A stretch of 64,000 bases of DNA from Filosporella fistucella (Eukaryota; Ascomycota; Leotiomycetes; Helotiales), in the NCBI GenBank assembly GCA_030077755.1, contig JAQJZZ010000011.1, positions 2,108,001-2,172,000 of the forward strand, written 5' to 3'. Both the position numbers and the translations under genes were made by a program. The notes under the pieces were generated by a model. That model was given only the letters and a program-made list of their open reading frames with translations. It was not told the DNA's origin and ran no database searches. This document shows, piece by piece, positions 23,402 through 35,292 of this stretch (its first letter is position 1; each line of letters starts with the position of its first letter).

Positions 23402-24888
23402 AATGATGATTGAATGTGAAGCTGATGATGATCTGTATAAGAGTAACACTTACACCGAGAGGCAAATCAAATATATACTCCCTCTAACAACAATTGAAGC
23501 TTATCACCAACCCATCCAGAAATCTATTCAGAGCACCAAACCCCAGGACATTTGCAACAATGCTGAATCTGAGCCTGGCATCGCACGAGCCATGCCACGT
23601 ACCTTCATCACCAATATCGTACGCAAAGACCAATAAAAACCACAGAAAGATGTGAATGCAAGCGGTATGTAAGTATCTCATACAAGCATTTTCTTGGCTG
23701 GCAGAGATGGTGGAGGCTGACAAGCAGAAGTGGTCAGTGGGAACGTCATTAAGGCTGTCAGCACGGGATTAAGAAATGCCATCTTATTTTCGGAGGTACC
23801 AGGAAACCCGGAGAAGAGAGGGCGAATGGGCAGAGGAATGAGACTGCCAGCACGGGGTTAAGAAATAGCATCTTATTCGGAGGTGCGGAGCAGACCCGGA
23901 TCCGGAGAAGGGAGGGGGGATGGAAAGAAGGATGAGACTGTCAGCAAGGTATTAAGAAATGCCATCTCATTCGAAGGTACGAGCGAGAAGATAAGGAGCC
24001 AATGGAAGGAGGGAGAGAGATGAGTAAGGAGGAAGTTTTGGGGAGGGATATTTACATAGCCTCAAAATGGGAATGGAGCTGCGCAAGCTGGAGCGAACGG
24101 GCCAATGGGCGATGATTACCTCATGGGAGGGTCACATGATACTGTTCATTTTGGAGGTTTCTCATACCTCGAGTCAGATTCAGTGTTGTGAGCTGGGTAT
24201 GCTATGTTTATGACATGATTAGTCTAGGCGCAAGATACAACACATCAATTTTTCAGATATTATTGGCATCACTCACTCTAATTGATGCGACTGTCACGTG
24301 CAAACTTTGACATATTAATAGCGACTATGTGATTAGCATCTTGGGCAAACTGAAAGGAGCACGAAATGTTTAGAAAAAGGAGGTGCAATAATTCTTGTTC
24401 TCCCTTTCTGCGACTGAGTTATAGTTTAGATCTGTCTATAGGGCAGCTGGCTAGCTATCACGAGCTGGCTCCCTTTTACTATGGGGAATAAGAGTAGTTT
24501 GCTACGAGTTCGATTTTTCGATTTGTGTCCCAAGGCGATATTCTCGCTGACCTACTACACACATGTCAACAATACCATTTCTAAAACACCAGCCACTGGT
24601 ACTCGGCCTAAGCCCCTGACTAGAACCCCGTCAATCTCTCGTAAAAGCCTCGTAATCCCCCTTAAACATGACATTCGTATCCCAAAGTAATCCAAAAGCT
24701 TAGCTCTCCACAGCCCTGCCAAGACGTGCTCCAAAACCCCGTACACATATTCGGTAAGTCCGTGAATTTACTTGCGGCATTTTCGAACACGTAGTGATAT
24801 CTGATCGGCACTCATACCGAGCATTTTCATTTCCATTTTTAAACTTCTATACAGTACAAACTACCGCCTATACACTAACTCGTATACC
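23402..24888. other. Upstream region of the second RTA1 gene
   Basis: A 1.5-kb spacer containing the tandem repeat at 23735-24030 and no credible gene. It also receives the 3' end of the GFA-domain gene at its right edge. Confidence 0.4.
23735..24030. repeat. Three-unit 90-bp tandem repeat
   Basis: The units begin at about 23755, 23844 and 23938 (spacing 89 and 94 bp). Each carries CTG(T/C)CAGCA(C/A)GG-(A/G/T)TTAAGAAAT(G/A)(G/C)CATCT(T/C)ATT-CG(G/A)AGGT, then a purine-rich GGAGAAG/GGGAGG filler. The 3' end fades into a purine-rich run (about 24001-24035). The array lies upstream of the second RTA1 gene. Confidence 0.85.
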
Positions 24889-25468
24889 CTAATACTCACC
24901 CATGCCCTCAAATTTCTTTATCCCCTCAACTCCATGTACCCAACTCACACGATCCTTCACAAACTGCTCCACACCGGGCCTTAACTTCGTCTCATGCAGA
25001 CTAAAATCATCTACCGTTCCGAGTCTCAAGAAATTCTGCCCAGGGAATGCGGCACCGATACGATACATAAGTGCTCCACATGTAGAGCAAAAGTAATTCG
25101 TCATCGTCTTCCCTGATCCGATGGTCTTGCTCTCAGCGAATGTGGTGAGGTTTTCTTGGCCGCGAATGTGCTTGAGATACGGGTCGGAGATGGTAAAGTT
25201 GGATGCGAACATCGAGCCCGTGATCTTTCTGCAGTCGTAGCAGTTGCAGACGAATGTGCCTGCGTAGCCTGGTGCCTGAGTGGGCTAGTTATTGTTAGTA
25301 AACCTTTTGATAGCTAAGAGGGAGGAGCTGAGAGGGGAGAGTTACGAATGACAGTTGGACTGCCCCGCAGAAGCATGTAGCTGTAGCTTCGGTTTCTGTA
25401 GACCAGCCATCATTTGCGGAGCCAGCTAGTGGAAAGAATGGCTTTGATGCATCTGCAGTTGCAGCCAT
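24889..25468 (-). CDS. GFA/CENP-V-type zinc-binding protein
   Basis: Two exons (25468-25346 and 25284-24889) give 172 residues. The zinc ligands of the glutathione-dependent formaldehyde-activating (GFA) fold are all visible: CFCGAVQLSF, then CNCYDCRKITGSMFASNF, then YFCSTCGALMYR. The domain fills nearly the whole protein. Members bind two zincs; some activate glutathione adducts of formaldehyde and most fungal ones have no known substrate. The start is the ATG at 25468; the longer open frame upstream begins with TTG. The intron (25285-25345) is a 61-nt GT-AG intron with an AACAATAACTAG 3' end. Confidence 0.88.
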
Positions 25469-28400
25469 GGTTGCTGATTGATATTTGGCAGTGGAGTACA
25501 AGTGGAAATCTATGAAATCTGAGACTACAGTTTATGAAGAAAGCTTAATAGACAGAAGATTGAGAGGAGATTCTTTGAAATATCTAAAAAAATTTAATAA
25601 ATTCATGGTCTATTATATAGGATATTTTGAATTCGCAGATTGATATCAATCCAGCGCCAATACGTCATGCTACTTTGGAAGTTGCAAATGCTCAGTAATG
25701 ATAGAATTGATAACAAAGCAGAGATGCTTCAATAAGCATTGATTTGCGATATAACAACAAAACCTGTTCTTTCTCACACATGTCCACTTATCTGTCGACC
25801 TCATTGGGCTGCCCATATGACGGTCATTGGATCTGCATACATTTGCTTTTGCTCACGTTGCTCGCCTAGCTCGCTACGCTCGGACCACCAAATCGAGTCT
25901 GAATAGCATCAAAACGAACAGAATGACGGCGATTGTTGTACCAAATAACTTCTCTGAAAGCATTTCCCTGGATACAGAAGAGACGGCTGATTACCAATAT
26001 CAAGCAGGTTTTTATAGAGCATGAGTTTGTCAATTTCTTGAGGCAGTATATCGGCACTTGCACGTGAACCAGAGAAAGTCTCACGGGGTCGTGAACTCGA
26101 GACGGGAACACCATAAAACCAAATATGTGGTTACAGCTAGCTGATGATATGTAACCCCAGATATGTCACCTTCAGTATGAGGGATTTTGGAAAATAAGGT
26201 TTGCTCTAGAGCATCTAGGATTGAACTCGGTCGTGATAGCACGGCCCATATCCGTTGCCAAGAGGAAACATTTAATGCAAGAAATCAGACTTTCCGCAGC
26301 AGGCTGCGACCCTTCAGATTTGTTTCGTTATGCCGAGCCGAGCATAGATTGCTGAGAACAGTCCAATCCTTGAATCAAGTAATATGAAGGGTCGAGACTC
26401 GAGCTAAGACAGCAGCAACTTGTATGTACAGTAAGTAATTGAACTTTCAGGTGACCAAAAATCTCCTGCATCGAGAGGAGAAGCTCGTATGGAGAGAAAA
26501 TAGGGTGGGATTTGGAAGCGGCGGGGTCGGTTTGATGGACCGGCTGTGTTCAGCTGGAAATTGTGGGTATAGCCCGTCGCAAACATGTTGGAAAACTCAT
26601 AGCCGGGATGAAATAAATCAATTTGTTTAGCCGATAAAGTGCAGCTCACATCATCTTGCACTGGTGTGACGAACCGGGCGGTGACCTCTTGTTGGAAGAA
26701 GTTCCACTATATTTGACCCAATGATTTGATGCAAGCATGCATCGCTGTGCCTCTTACACTGTCAAAAATGCGACACGAAGAGGAACACGATGCAGGCTCT
26801 ACGCTTGCAGAATTAGAAAGGAACGGTTAGACGGACGGACTGATTGTCAATGACATTCTCATACCACGTCAAGGGATTCGCTTGCAAAGCCTTCCTAGCA
26901 CTTGAAGTGTGACAATGCCTGGTTTCGTGGGGCAATGGGCCGAGTGGAGTGCCGAGTGCAGAGTGCAGAGATTGCGCGAGAACTCCTGCTCTTATTTTGC
27001 AATTGAGAACGCGTTTGCATTTCCGTATGGAAATTTCGCAGCTCGTATGTCGAGGATGACGAAGAGACATCGCAAACAGAGGAAGAGTACTCTGGGTAGA
27101 ATGTTTCTCTGAGGAGAAGCAGAAGTGCTAATGGCCTGCAGCAGATTTCTCCGGTCCAGATTCTGGTACAAACTCAAGCCCAGGGGCCAATATTAGTAAA
27201 TCCCTGCTCTGTGCCAAGCTATGTCCTGGCCTGGCCAGCTGCAATGTCTGAGCAGCGCTTGGTGGAATTCGTAGAGAACAAATGTTGCGTGCTCCTTGCC
27301 CAATCAAAACTACTCAAAGACCCAGAAGAAGACAAACAGACACTGGCGGTGCATGTCAGAAACCCCTGATGTCTTGGCAAAAAGGCTTGTTTTTAAATCT
27401 AGCCTGAATCTCATTAGCGCACAAGACCCTCGGCCCCACCCCAGTTTGCACCTTGCACCTTCCCCTTCCTCCTTGCACCTCGCAGCGACGTCCCAAACGA
27501 GATGACATGAGAAAATTCCCATTTCAATTCCATCAACACAACCCGACATGCACCAAGCCTCACATTCTCCTCTCTCCCAAGGTAAGCAAACGCGATTCAG
27601 CCTAGTCTATATTGCACTATCCATGTCATTTGGATATAGGGAATGTGGTGCGGTGTCCATTATTGTCTCTTATTTTCTGATGGCCTACCGCATCTGCCAC
27701 TTCTGTTTCCAAAGGGCGAATCTCTTGCCGGGAAATAAGCACCGAGCAAGCAACGAAACCGACCATCTTGCCATCCGCAGCTTAGGTAGGTTTGCACAGA
27801 CGTGTACTTACTGTACGTACAGGATATGTCGCTGCTGAAAGCAGACTGCACGCTTTCCGGACGACAGGCCTAGGCCGTACTAGATCTCCTACAAGGTATT
27901 TCTCCAGAGTCATGGGTTTGACTCTAAATAACCGGCACCGAGACTTTTGATCTCGGATTGGCCAATTGATTCTTCTCTGAGTGGTCGAAATCATGAAAAT
28001 GGCCCAAGCTCGTACTGCTGAAAATGGAACGCATCCGCCATCGAATCCACCATAGCCAGATGAGGCGTAAAGACTGGCTAGGCAGCCATAATAGCCCCCC
28101 CAATCCAACGGGTGCCAAATCCCTCGGATGTATGAAATCTGGTAAAGTGGGATGCTAATCTGAGACTTCAATTTACGGGCGATATACTGTTGCGATTGAT
28201 GCGGGATTGGGAATCCCAGCCCTGAAGATCCTAATCCTAGCACATCGTGACCATGAGGTTTGCTCCTTTTGCAACTTGCCACTGGGTAACACCTACCCAC
28301 CTTCTACCAACAACGTGGGCTCATGCTTTTGTCTCATCAGGTAACAGCTTCGAACGAGGAAACATCTGGTGGTCAGACTGGACTTGACTCTTTCTCTTAC

Positions 28401-28602
28401 ATTCACTGCTTGATCTCAACTCGATTTACCGCATTTCACTTTTTGAAATTTTCTATTTAACCCATTTGTGGCGCCGCCTTCACCTTCTATCCATGCAGTT
28501 GGATGACAGCCGACCTTCTCAACCGTCTTATCCTCCTGTCGGTTTTTCAGACCTCTTCTCTCATCTCAATCTTCTTGGACTTGATGCCCGTCCTTGGACA
28601 AA
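25469..28602. other. Long gene-free region
   Basis: A 3.1-kb divergent spacer between the GFA gene (minus) and the TLC-like gene (plus). Six-frame reading shows only short motif-free frames; the longest, 27782-28300 minus, 172 codons, looks compositional. An AT-rich segment lies at about 25500-25780, and CT-rich tracts at 28380-28600 are probably the TLC-like promoter. Confidence 0.4.
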
Positions 28603-29751
28603 ATGGCCATAACTGATGATCAGTCGCTGAACAACACAGCATTCGTCATTCAGAAGGGGCCCCATATCACCCGTATTCCGGTTCAATCAATCTCCAAACT
28701 CGCTCCATTCAGTGCTCTGATAATATCCATCATATTCATCAACTATTTCTTGATTCGGTTTTATATTTTGGAGGGGTTTTTATTGAAGAAGGTCTATGGC
28801 GAAACCTACACCAAGATGAACGAGGTAGTGAGGAGGGGATTTGTCAACCATCACATCGCTGGATCTACAAAGCTATTGATACTATTTCTGGCGGCTTATC
28901 CCTTCGTCGACGTTGCTTTCGGAACTGCCAATCTACATAGCCCTTTTGCTGGGTCAAAAATGATCACAATGGGAGACATCCTGATTGTAGCAGCTCAAAT
29001 GTAAATCATCTATTCGATTCATCAAGACTTAAAAGCTAATACATGGCAGGTTGATCGCAATGTACGTGTTTGAGTTATTCTACAGACCAAAGATCTCGCC
29101 AGTTAGTGTGGGTCATCACATTGGGACGATCATGATAGGGCAATCTGCTATTGCGATTAGCTTAAATCTTGTGCGAGAGCGAGATGCTACGTACGAGTTC
29201 ATTCTCTGCACAGTCTGGGGTAAGCGGGGATTAATTTTTTGGTCACCTTGGAATGACAACTGACGTGTTGCGCAGGCGCATTCGACATTGTTTCCGAGTT
29301 TCTCCCTCACATCTCGATAATTCTGTACCGCGTTTACCCCACCTCTCATCGATTCCTCTACAAGTTGTTCCGCCTAGCATGCATCACTACCTTTGTTGGT
29401 ACCATCTTCGAAACGATCCTTACAATGTATCTGTTTGGAAGCCTGTGGGACAAATGGACAATCGCATTCAAAGTAACAACACCAATGCTACACATTCTCT
29501 TTGCATCCGCACAATTGTGGGGTACTTGGAACTTTTACAAGATGTATCAACGGCAAAAGAGGCTTTTGGAACAGAAGGAAGGAGTTCAGGTGACAGGGGA
29601 CCAGGAGTCGAATTCAACTGGCGAAGAATCACCAGGGAAAGCGATCAGAGAGCAAGATGCAGTATCAGAAGAGAGAGACCTTTGGACTAGATCACGCGAT
29701 GGATCTGATATCGAACTAGCAGCGCCGGCTCGCACACAGAAGGGATCATAG
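28603..29751 (+). CDS. TLC-like multi-pass membrane protein
   Basis: Three exons (28603-29000, 29050-29219, 29276-29751) give 347 residues. Hydrophobic segments are spaced like TRAM-LAG1-CLN8 (TLC) proteins: LAPFSALIISIIFINYFLI, the loop FVNHHIAGSTKLLILFLAAY, ILIVAAQMLIAMYVFELFY, then VSVGHHIGTIMIGQSAIAI. The HH motif at the start of a membrane segment is the main TLC signature. GAFDIVSEFLPHISIILYR and two further membrane segments follow. The last 80 residues are a charged cytosolic tail. TLC proteins bind or modify lipids, including ceramide synthases; this one lacks the Hox-like and full Lag1 motifs, so catalysis is not claimed. The frame extends three codons upstream from a TTG, but the ATG at 28603 is preferred. 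Confidence 0.72.
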
Positions 29752-32626
29752 TGACCATCTGTACCACTTCTGTGGCTTTCATCTCTTACACATTGATTTT
29801 ACAGCGCTGCATCCGCGAGGTATTCTGTTTATCTTCCCACCTGCACATGGGCAAAGCATTAGTGGCGTTCTGATGGACTGTGGCATCGAAGATTATGACT
29901 GTACATATAGCACTTTGAATGTACAAGTACGTTGCTTTGGGACAATATCATGCATTGTAATCTGTTTTAGGCCGTCGAATTGAGACAGTCGTGTTGAGAA
30001 ATTCCGCATGGTAATTCACTAAGCCCCGCCCCGGTGCGCTTCTCCAATCCATATCCACTTGCAAGCACTTTCCACCTTTCCCACCCAGCTGAAGTATGGG
30101 AGACAGACGGATATCCATTTCTCCGGTCGTGTGCGAAAGGGGAACGTTTTTACGCCTCTTATTTACGCCATACCACTGTCTCGTAGCCTGCATTACCCTC
30201 TCGAAAAAGATTAACTTGCTTTTGATAGACGTTCTCATATTTACACATTGCGAATATACCCGTGAAATAGCCTCGGTATTTTATCTAGCGATGGAGAAGC
30301 TAGGATGAGACATGTCTCATATCTTGTGCTTTTGGGCGGATGGTGGTGATTGAGGTTCATTGGAGGTGAGACGGTGAGACTGGAAAAATGGCAAATTAAA
30401 CGCACGTGTCTATGTGAGAGGACGCCGTTGGATATGATTCAATAGACAGACATCTTGCTAGAACTGAAGAGTGAGGTCAATGTGAATTGGAATTGGTTTG
30501 GATTGGCAGAATAAGCACGTGCTTGATCGTGGCTTTTTTTTTATAATAGTAGGATGGACACTTGTTCGAGAGGGAGGACGTGAGATGTAATTGAAATGTC
30601 AAAAGAGACTTGGAGAGCACCTGCTTACGTCATTTTCCATGTAACGGGATGGAAAATATGCCTGAAAGGTAGGTTTTTAAGATGTGAAGACTGGGTGAAG
30701 GTTGCATAGACGACGGGAAAGATGTCTCAGAGAGCACGTGCTTGTGGCTTCTCTGGTACAAGGGTACAGAGAAGTTGAGATGCATGAGTTGTACTAGAAT
30801 TTGAGGAGCTTTCAGGGAGCTCGTGCTTGTGGCTTCTCCCGTTCAATGTTTTTATGCGGAGAAATTTTCTGATTGGCGTTCCACTTTCAAAATGTTGTAG
30901 ATTGGCTATTTGTAGGCTTGGAGCACGTGCTTGTGGCTTCTGAGACTTCATCTGTAAGTGTTTTGAAGCGAGAATACCGGAACATGGCATAATTTAAATA
31001 GCGTGTTTAAGCACGTCTTCCTGAATTCTGCGGTAGACTTGAAGGTCTTGGATAAGGCTAGGGGACTCAGGTGAAATAAAGGAGTTTGTGGGTGATGAGG
31101 GAGTGACACTGAGGGATTACGTGCTAATAGTGTCTTAATTGTTATATTCGTCACCAAAAACCGAACATTTGGAAATCTCAGATGATGATGATGATAGTTG
31201 TACCGAGACTGGCAGAGGGAAGTTGGTAGAATAGCTTGCGGCTTTAGTATCTTGGAAGATGCAGGGGAGAATGGTAGAGTGGGGGAAGAATTAAGTAAAA
31301 AGGATCGGGGAGTTGTGTATTTTTTCCACCTTGGGACAACCTCGATAATTAAGATAGGACTAAGCAAGATACCCAACGATACTCAGAGCTTACTACTTTG
31401 GAATCTAAGTATTGAAAATTTTGAATTCGTTATAACCATTGGTCCTTCGCATCGCAGCCTAAAAAAGAGGACGAAGCAACGGAAAGACCTCGAAAATTCC
31501 CAGCAACCCAGCTATAGATACAGTGTCATCCCTCCGGCCCTCCACTTTCGTCTCCAAGGCTTTCAGAGTACTTCAAGTTATAAGAGATAGCGGTGGAACT
31601 TGTTCCAACGGCAAATGATGATAAGTGTTGCGCTCAAGCCACATCAGTTCCATCCAGCTTTCGAGACCAATCTTTGATTTCGTTTACACGAGAGCTCCAA
31701 AAGAAAATAAGGATTGCTGAATAAACCGAGAAACGGCGCCCAATCAATCGAATAGCCTCAAAGTAGAGAGTGACTTGTCTTCTTTTTGAGTCTTGAAAAA
31801 AGGTAGTAGCAACGGTGGGAAATCTTTTGGTAAAGTAGGTATAGATCCCATTAGGAAGTTCTAAGAACACGAGTGTATCACAATTGGAAGGCAACGAAAA
31901 AGACACTGTTCGGCAGAACCATGTTGCAGGAAAATACTTTAAGAAAAAGGATGTTTCTAGCACAAGCAGTGGTCCTAAATTAGAATCTTGAACTCAAAAT
32001 TGGATAGCTCTCATCTAATTTCCTCCATCTGAGGGATGGGAGGATTTCGATATGCGAAAGCAATGCAGCGCAAAAATATCACTTACTTGGAGAACAAAAG
32101 TGACATTCGTGAAGGTGACCTCAAATTCAACGGCTCGCATATGAAAATTTTCTTAGAAAATTTGCCTTTATTTGCTCTTAACCTCGGTGAAAAAAAAAAC
32201 TGAAAAAAAGTTTCTCCTTACAAAGCCGTTGTCAAACACACTCTGGGAGACTATCAGCTGGGCCCTCCCAAAGGACGGCTTACGGCGGTCGTAAAGATTT
32301 TACCGTCAGGAGTGAGTAAATTAATTGTTTTGCCCACCAAGCCATCTCTCTCAAGCCGACGGAAGGGGATATGTTATCATAGTATATGAAGGTGGTAGAA
32401 GTTAACTAGTCTGGCGTAGTGACGGACTTGGGTTCGAGAGCGGTGAGTAATTTCAACTTGCTTTGGGGAAACGAGATTTGATTTAGACGTTGAGACAGTA
32501 GCTAGGATTTGGGTAAGGTACTCAGATGTTGTATGAACTTTTTCTCCCCAAGCTGGCTTGGAAATTTCCATCCTTGTGGAATATAGTCGTTGGATGAGAT
32601 GAGTTTCGAATTCCATAATGAGTAAA
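29752..32626. other. Spacer between convergent genes, with CACGTG repeats
   Basis: A 2.9-kb interval between the 3' ends of the TLC-like gene and MAK5. No coding region is convincing; the 109-codon minus frame at 31634-31963 has no family signature. It contains the spaced E-box repeat described separately. Confidence 0.45.
30514..31016 (+). repeat. Spaced repeat with palindromic AGCACGTGCT core
   Basis: Consensus AGCACGTGCTTGTGGCTTCT. Near-perfect copies are at 30733-30753, 30818-30838 (CACG changed to CTCG) and 30922-30941. Diverged copies are at 30514 (3-nt insertion), 30616 (CACC, half unit) and 31009 (half unit). Start-to-start spacings are 102, 117, 85, 104 and 87 bp. All copies are in one orientation although the core itself is a palindrome. 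CACGTG is the bHLH E-box. Confidence 0.85.
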
Positions 32627-35079
32627 CTACTCATCATCCATTCCAATTCCATCAACTTTCCCTAAGAAATCTCCCTGTGCTCCCTTGAGTAGTTCATTCA
32701 CATCCACAGTTCCCGCAGTCAGATACCTCTCACTGACACCCACATTGACTCTCTGCGACAACAATCCCTTCAACTCTCCTCTTAATGCCCCAAGCTCTCC
32801 TTTCGAGAGACCTCTCGATTCCTTCTCCTTTAATCTCCTTCCAGTTCCTCTTCCTTTCCTTCCTCCACCTGCAGCCTCAAATTCTTCACTATCGTAATCA
32901 ACACCCAGCTCTTCAGCCGCATTTCTGACCCAATCATCATCATGGCCCTTCTTCTCTTTCGCGAGAGAGCTATCAGCAATCTTCTTCGCAAGCGTTACTC
33001 TAGGTTTCAGTCTTGCGACAACCTTGCGGTCCATATCCAAGGACCGCATGTAATATTTCGATTTGTTGCCTCCACCTGCGATCGCATTTTGGGCATGTAC
33101 CTTCGCAACAAGACGTCGCATACCAACCACCTCTTCTGGCGCACACATCAAAATACTTGTGCCTGAAGCATCGGCTCTGGCGGTTCGACCAGAACGATGA
33201 ACATACATATCAGCTGCCCGAGGGAGATGGTAATGAATGACCAATTGTACGCCACCGATATCGAGACCTCTGGCTGCAACATCTGTAGCTACAAGAATAG
33301 AGCTGCTATGTTTATCCGAAGCAAAACGTTCGATTGATCTCATCCGAGCCTTTTGGATCATCTGGGAATGGAGGGCGTGGGCTGGGAGATTGAGATTTTG
33401 CAGCATGGGAGTGAGGCGACGAACGGAGTGGATAGAATTGGTGAAGATGAGTGTTCGTTGTTTAGGATGGTACATGAGAAGAGCGTATAAGTACAGATCC
33501 TAGCATTGTTAGTATTGCAAAAAATTTCTGTCGGGGGTTGTACAAACCTTTTCAGTACCTGCACATTCGACCATGCCCTCCTTGAGTTTCTCTGCCATTT
33601 GAGATACTGGATTGACATCAACAAATTTTGGTTTATCTTCACGGAAGTTGAGTTTCTTCAGTAGATATTCCATTGATTGACTTTCATCCATAAGTCCATG
33701 CTTCCCCTTCCCAGCAAGTTTCTGCTGTAGCCCTTTGTGGAATGTAGCTGAGAAAACCAGTGTTTGCCTGATTGGGATTGGATTATCTTCATCTTCATCA
33801 AGCTCTTTCTGTCTATCGAGAGCACTCAGGATTTCTTCCGCCTCCTTAAAATGGCCTTCAGTCAGTAGTCTATCTGCCTCATCGATGACTAGAAACTTGA
33901 TCTGTTTGAAAGATGCTGATAGAGTAGTGCTGGTGCTCATAACCTCCCACAGACGACCGGGAGTACCGATTATCACATCGGCATGTGCTAACTGACGTTG
34001 CTGTTTCTGCACGGAAAGTCCACCAGTGACAGCTGCAACATAAGGAGCATTCGGAAGTCCCTTGCATAGGGAATTGATGTGCTCAGTCAACTGATGTGCC
34101 AACTCTCGGGTCGGTGAAAGTATTAAAGCAGTTGGGGGTCTTGGCTTTTTCTGGTCCTCTTCATCTAGCTCTCCATATTTCTCAATCCAACTCTCGAGAA
34201 TTGGTATACCAAATGCAAGCGTCTTCCCGGATCCCGTAGACGCTTTCCCAACTACATCATGGCCTGCCATAATTTCTGGTATCGCGGAAGATTGTATTGG
34301 TGTAGGTTTCGCAAATCCCATTTTCGATAGAGCAGAGAGTGTAGCTGAAGAAAGATCCAATTCTTCCCAGGCTGAAACGTCTATTTCTCCATCGCCATCT
34401 TCCTCAAGAGCTTTGAAAATATTGACACTTTGTTTATCAACTTCAGTGTCCACATCTGTAGGCAATTTGGCCTTTTTGGCCTTTGCTTTCTTTGCTGCTT
34501 TGTCTGCTTTGACTTCTACATCAAGTATATCCTTCTTGGCCTTTTCTTTCTTGTTTTTCTTCCCGGAAGATACTGGGGCGGCATTTTCAGCTTCATTTGT
34601 TTCGTTCTCTTTCTTGGTCTTATTCTTCAATATTGGAGCAGGTTTCTCAACTTCAGGTATCAATGCCGCATTGTTCGTATTCGGCGTCTCTTCAGGCACC
34701 AACTCGACCTCCTTCGTAGCCGGAGTCTCATCTCCAAATCCTTCAAACTCCTCATCTTCATCATAGGTAGGCTTCGCGGTGGTGACCTAGCAGAGTTAAT
34801 ATCGATCAATCCGTTTCGTCATTTCATACGTACAAATTTCGCCTTCCCAGCATCTCTCACAATCTCTACACCTTCCACCTCCTCAAGACCGTAGAAGCCC
34901 TCCGCATCCTCGAACATGTCCGGCATCGTGACCTCGTTCCATGGTAGCGCATCCACAGCAACATGTCTCTTTTCCTTCGTGCCAATTTTCAGTTTCGCAG
35001 GCTCAATCTTTTGCCGTTTCTTGGCCCATTGACTGTTATTCTGCTGCGGCCTCTGCCTTTTTTTCTGTTCGGGCGCCAT
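32627..35079 (-). CDS. mak5: DEAD-box ATP-dependent RNA helicase MAK5 (DDX24-like)
   Basis: Three exons (35079-34834, 34786-33548, 33499-32627) with 47- and 48-nt introns give 785 residues. A basic N-terminus ([19 protein letters not shown]) and an acidic/Lys-rich linker precede the core. In order the helicase motifs are: Q-motif region ([21 protein letters not shown]), motif I ASTGSGKT, Ia [13 protein letters not shown], motif [10 protein letters not shown], motif III SAT, then in the C-terminal RecA domain ARGLDIGGV and motif [10 protein letters not shown]. Long insertions between motif Ia and II and at the C-terminus, and the N-terminal WNE segment, are typical of Mak5, which acts in 60S ribosome assembly in the nucleolus. 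The gene is divergent from TRM7 with 213 bp between start codons. Confidence 0.93.
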
Positions 35080-35292
35080 TTTGAATTAAGCTGCAACTTA
35101 TTACAGTTGTCAGAATTGTTCTTTTTTTGGAGGCGGGAAATGCCTACACTTTTTCCTCCCGCAGAAAACTTAGCGGCCATTCAGCCCCGCGCTAGTGAAA
35201 ATTTCAGCCTTGCACAAATCCCCCACTACTCACATCTATGTTCAACCCCACAGAAGCTCAATGCTAGCCACTACTTACAGTCGCATATCAAG
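35080..35292. promoter_or_regulatory. Bidirectional promoter of MAK5 and TRM7
   Basis: Only 213 bp separate the two start codons, so the genes must share control DNA. The interval has a C/T-rich run and no clear TATA box. Co-expression of ribosome-assembly and tRNA-modification genes is plausible but inferred. Confidence 0.6.

Noticed and set aside
25855..25884. CTCGCCTAGCTCGCTACGCTCGG stretch as an attachment or recombination site
   Set aside because: It is only partly self-complementary, occurs once, and nothing nearby suggests a mobile element.
27782..28300. 172-codon minus-strand frame
   Set aside because: Composition is that of random open frame; no motif and no conserved-looking splice partner.
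30727..30990. Minus-strand frame with repeated KPQARA and SHKHEL stretches, as a repeat protein
   Set aside because: The repeats fall in different frames (spacings 85 and 104 are not multiples of three), so the repeat is at DNA level, not protein.
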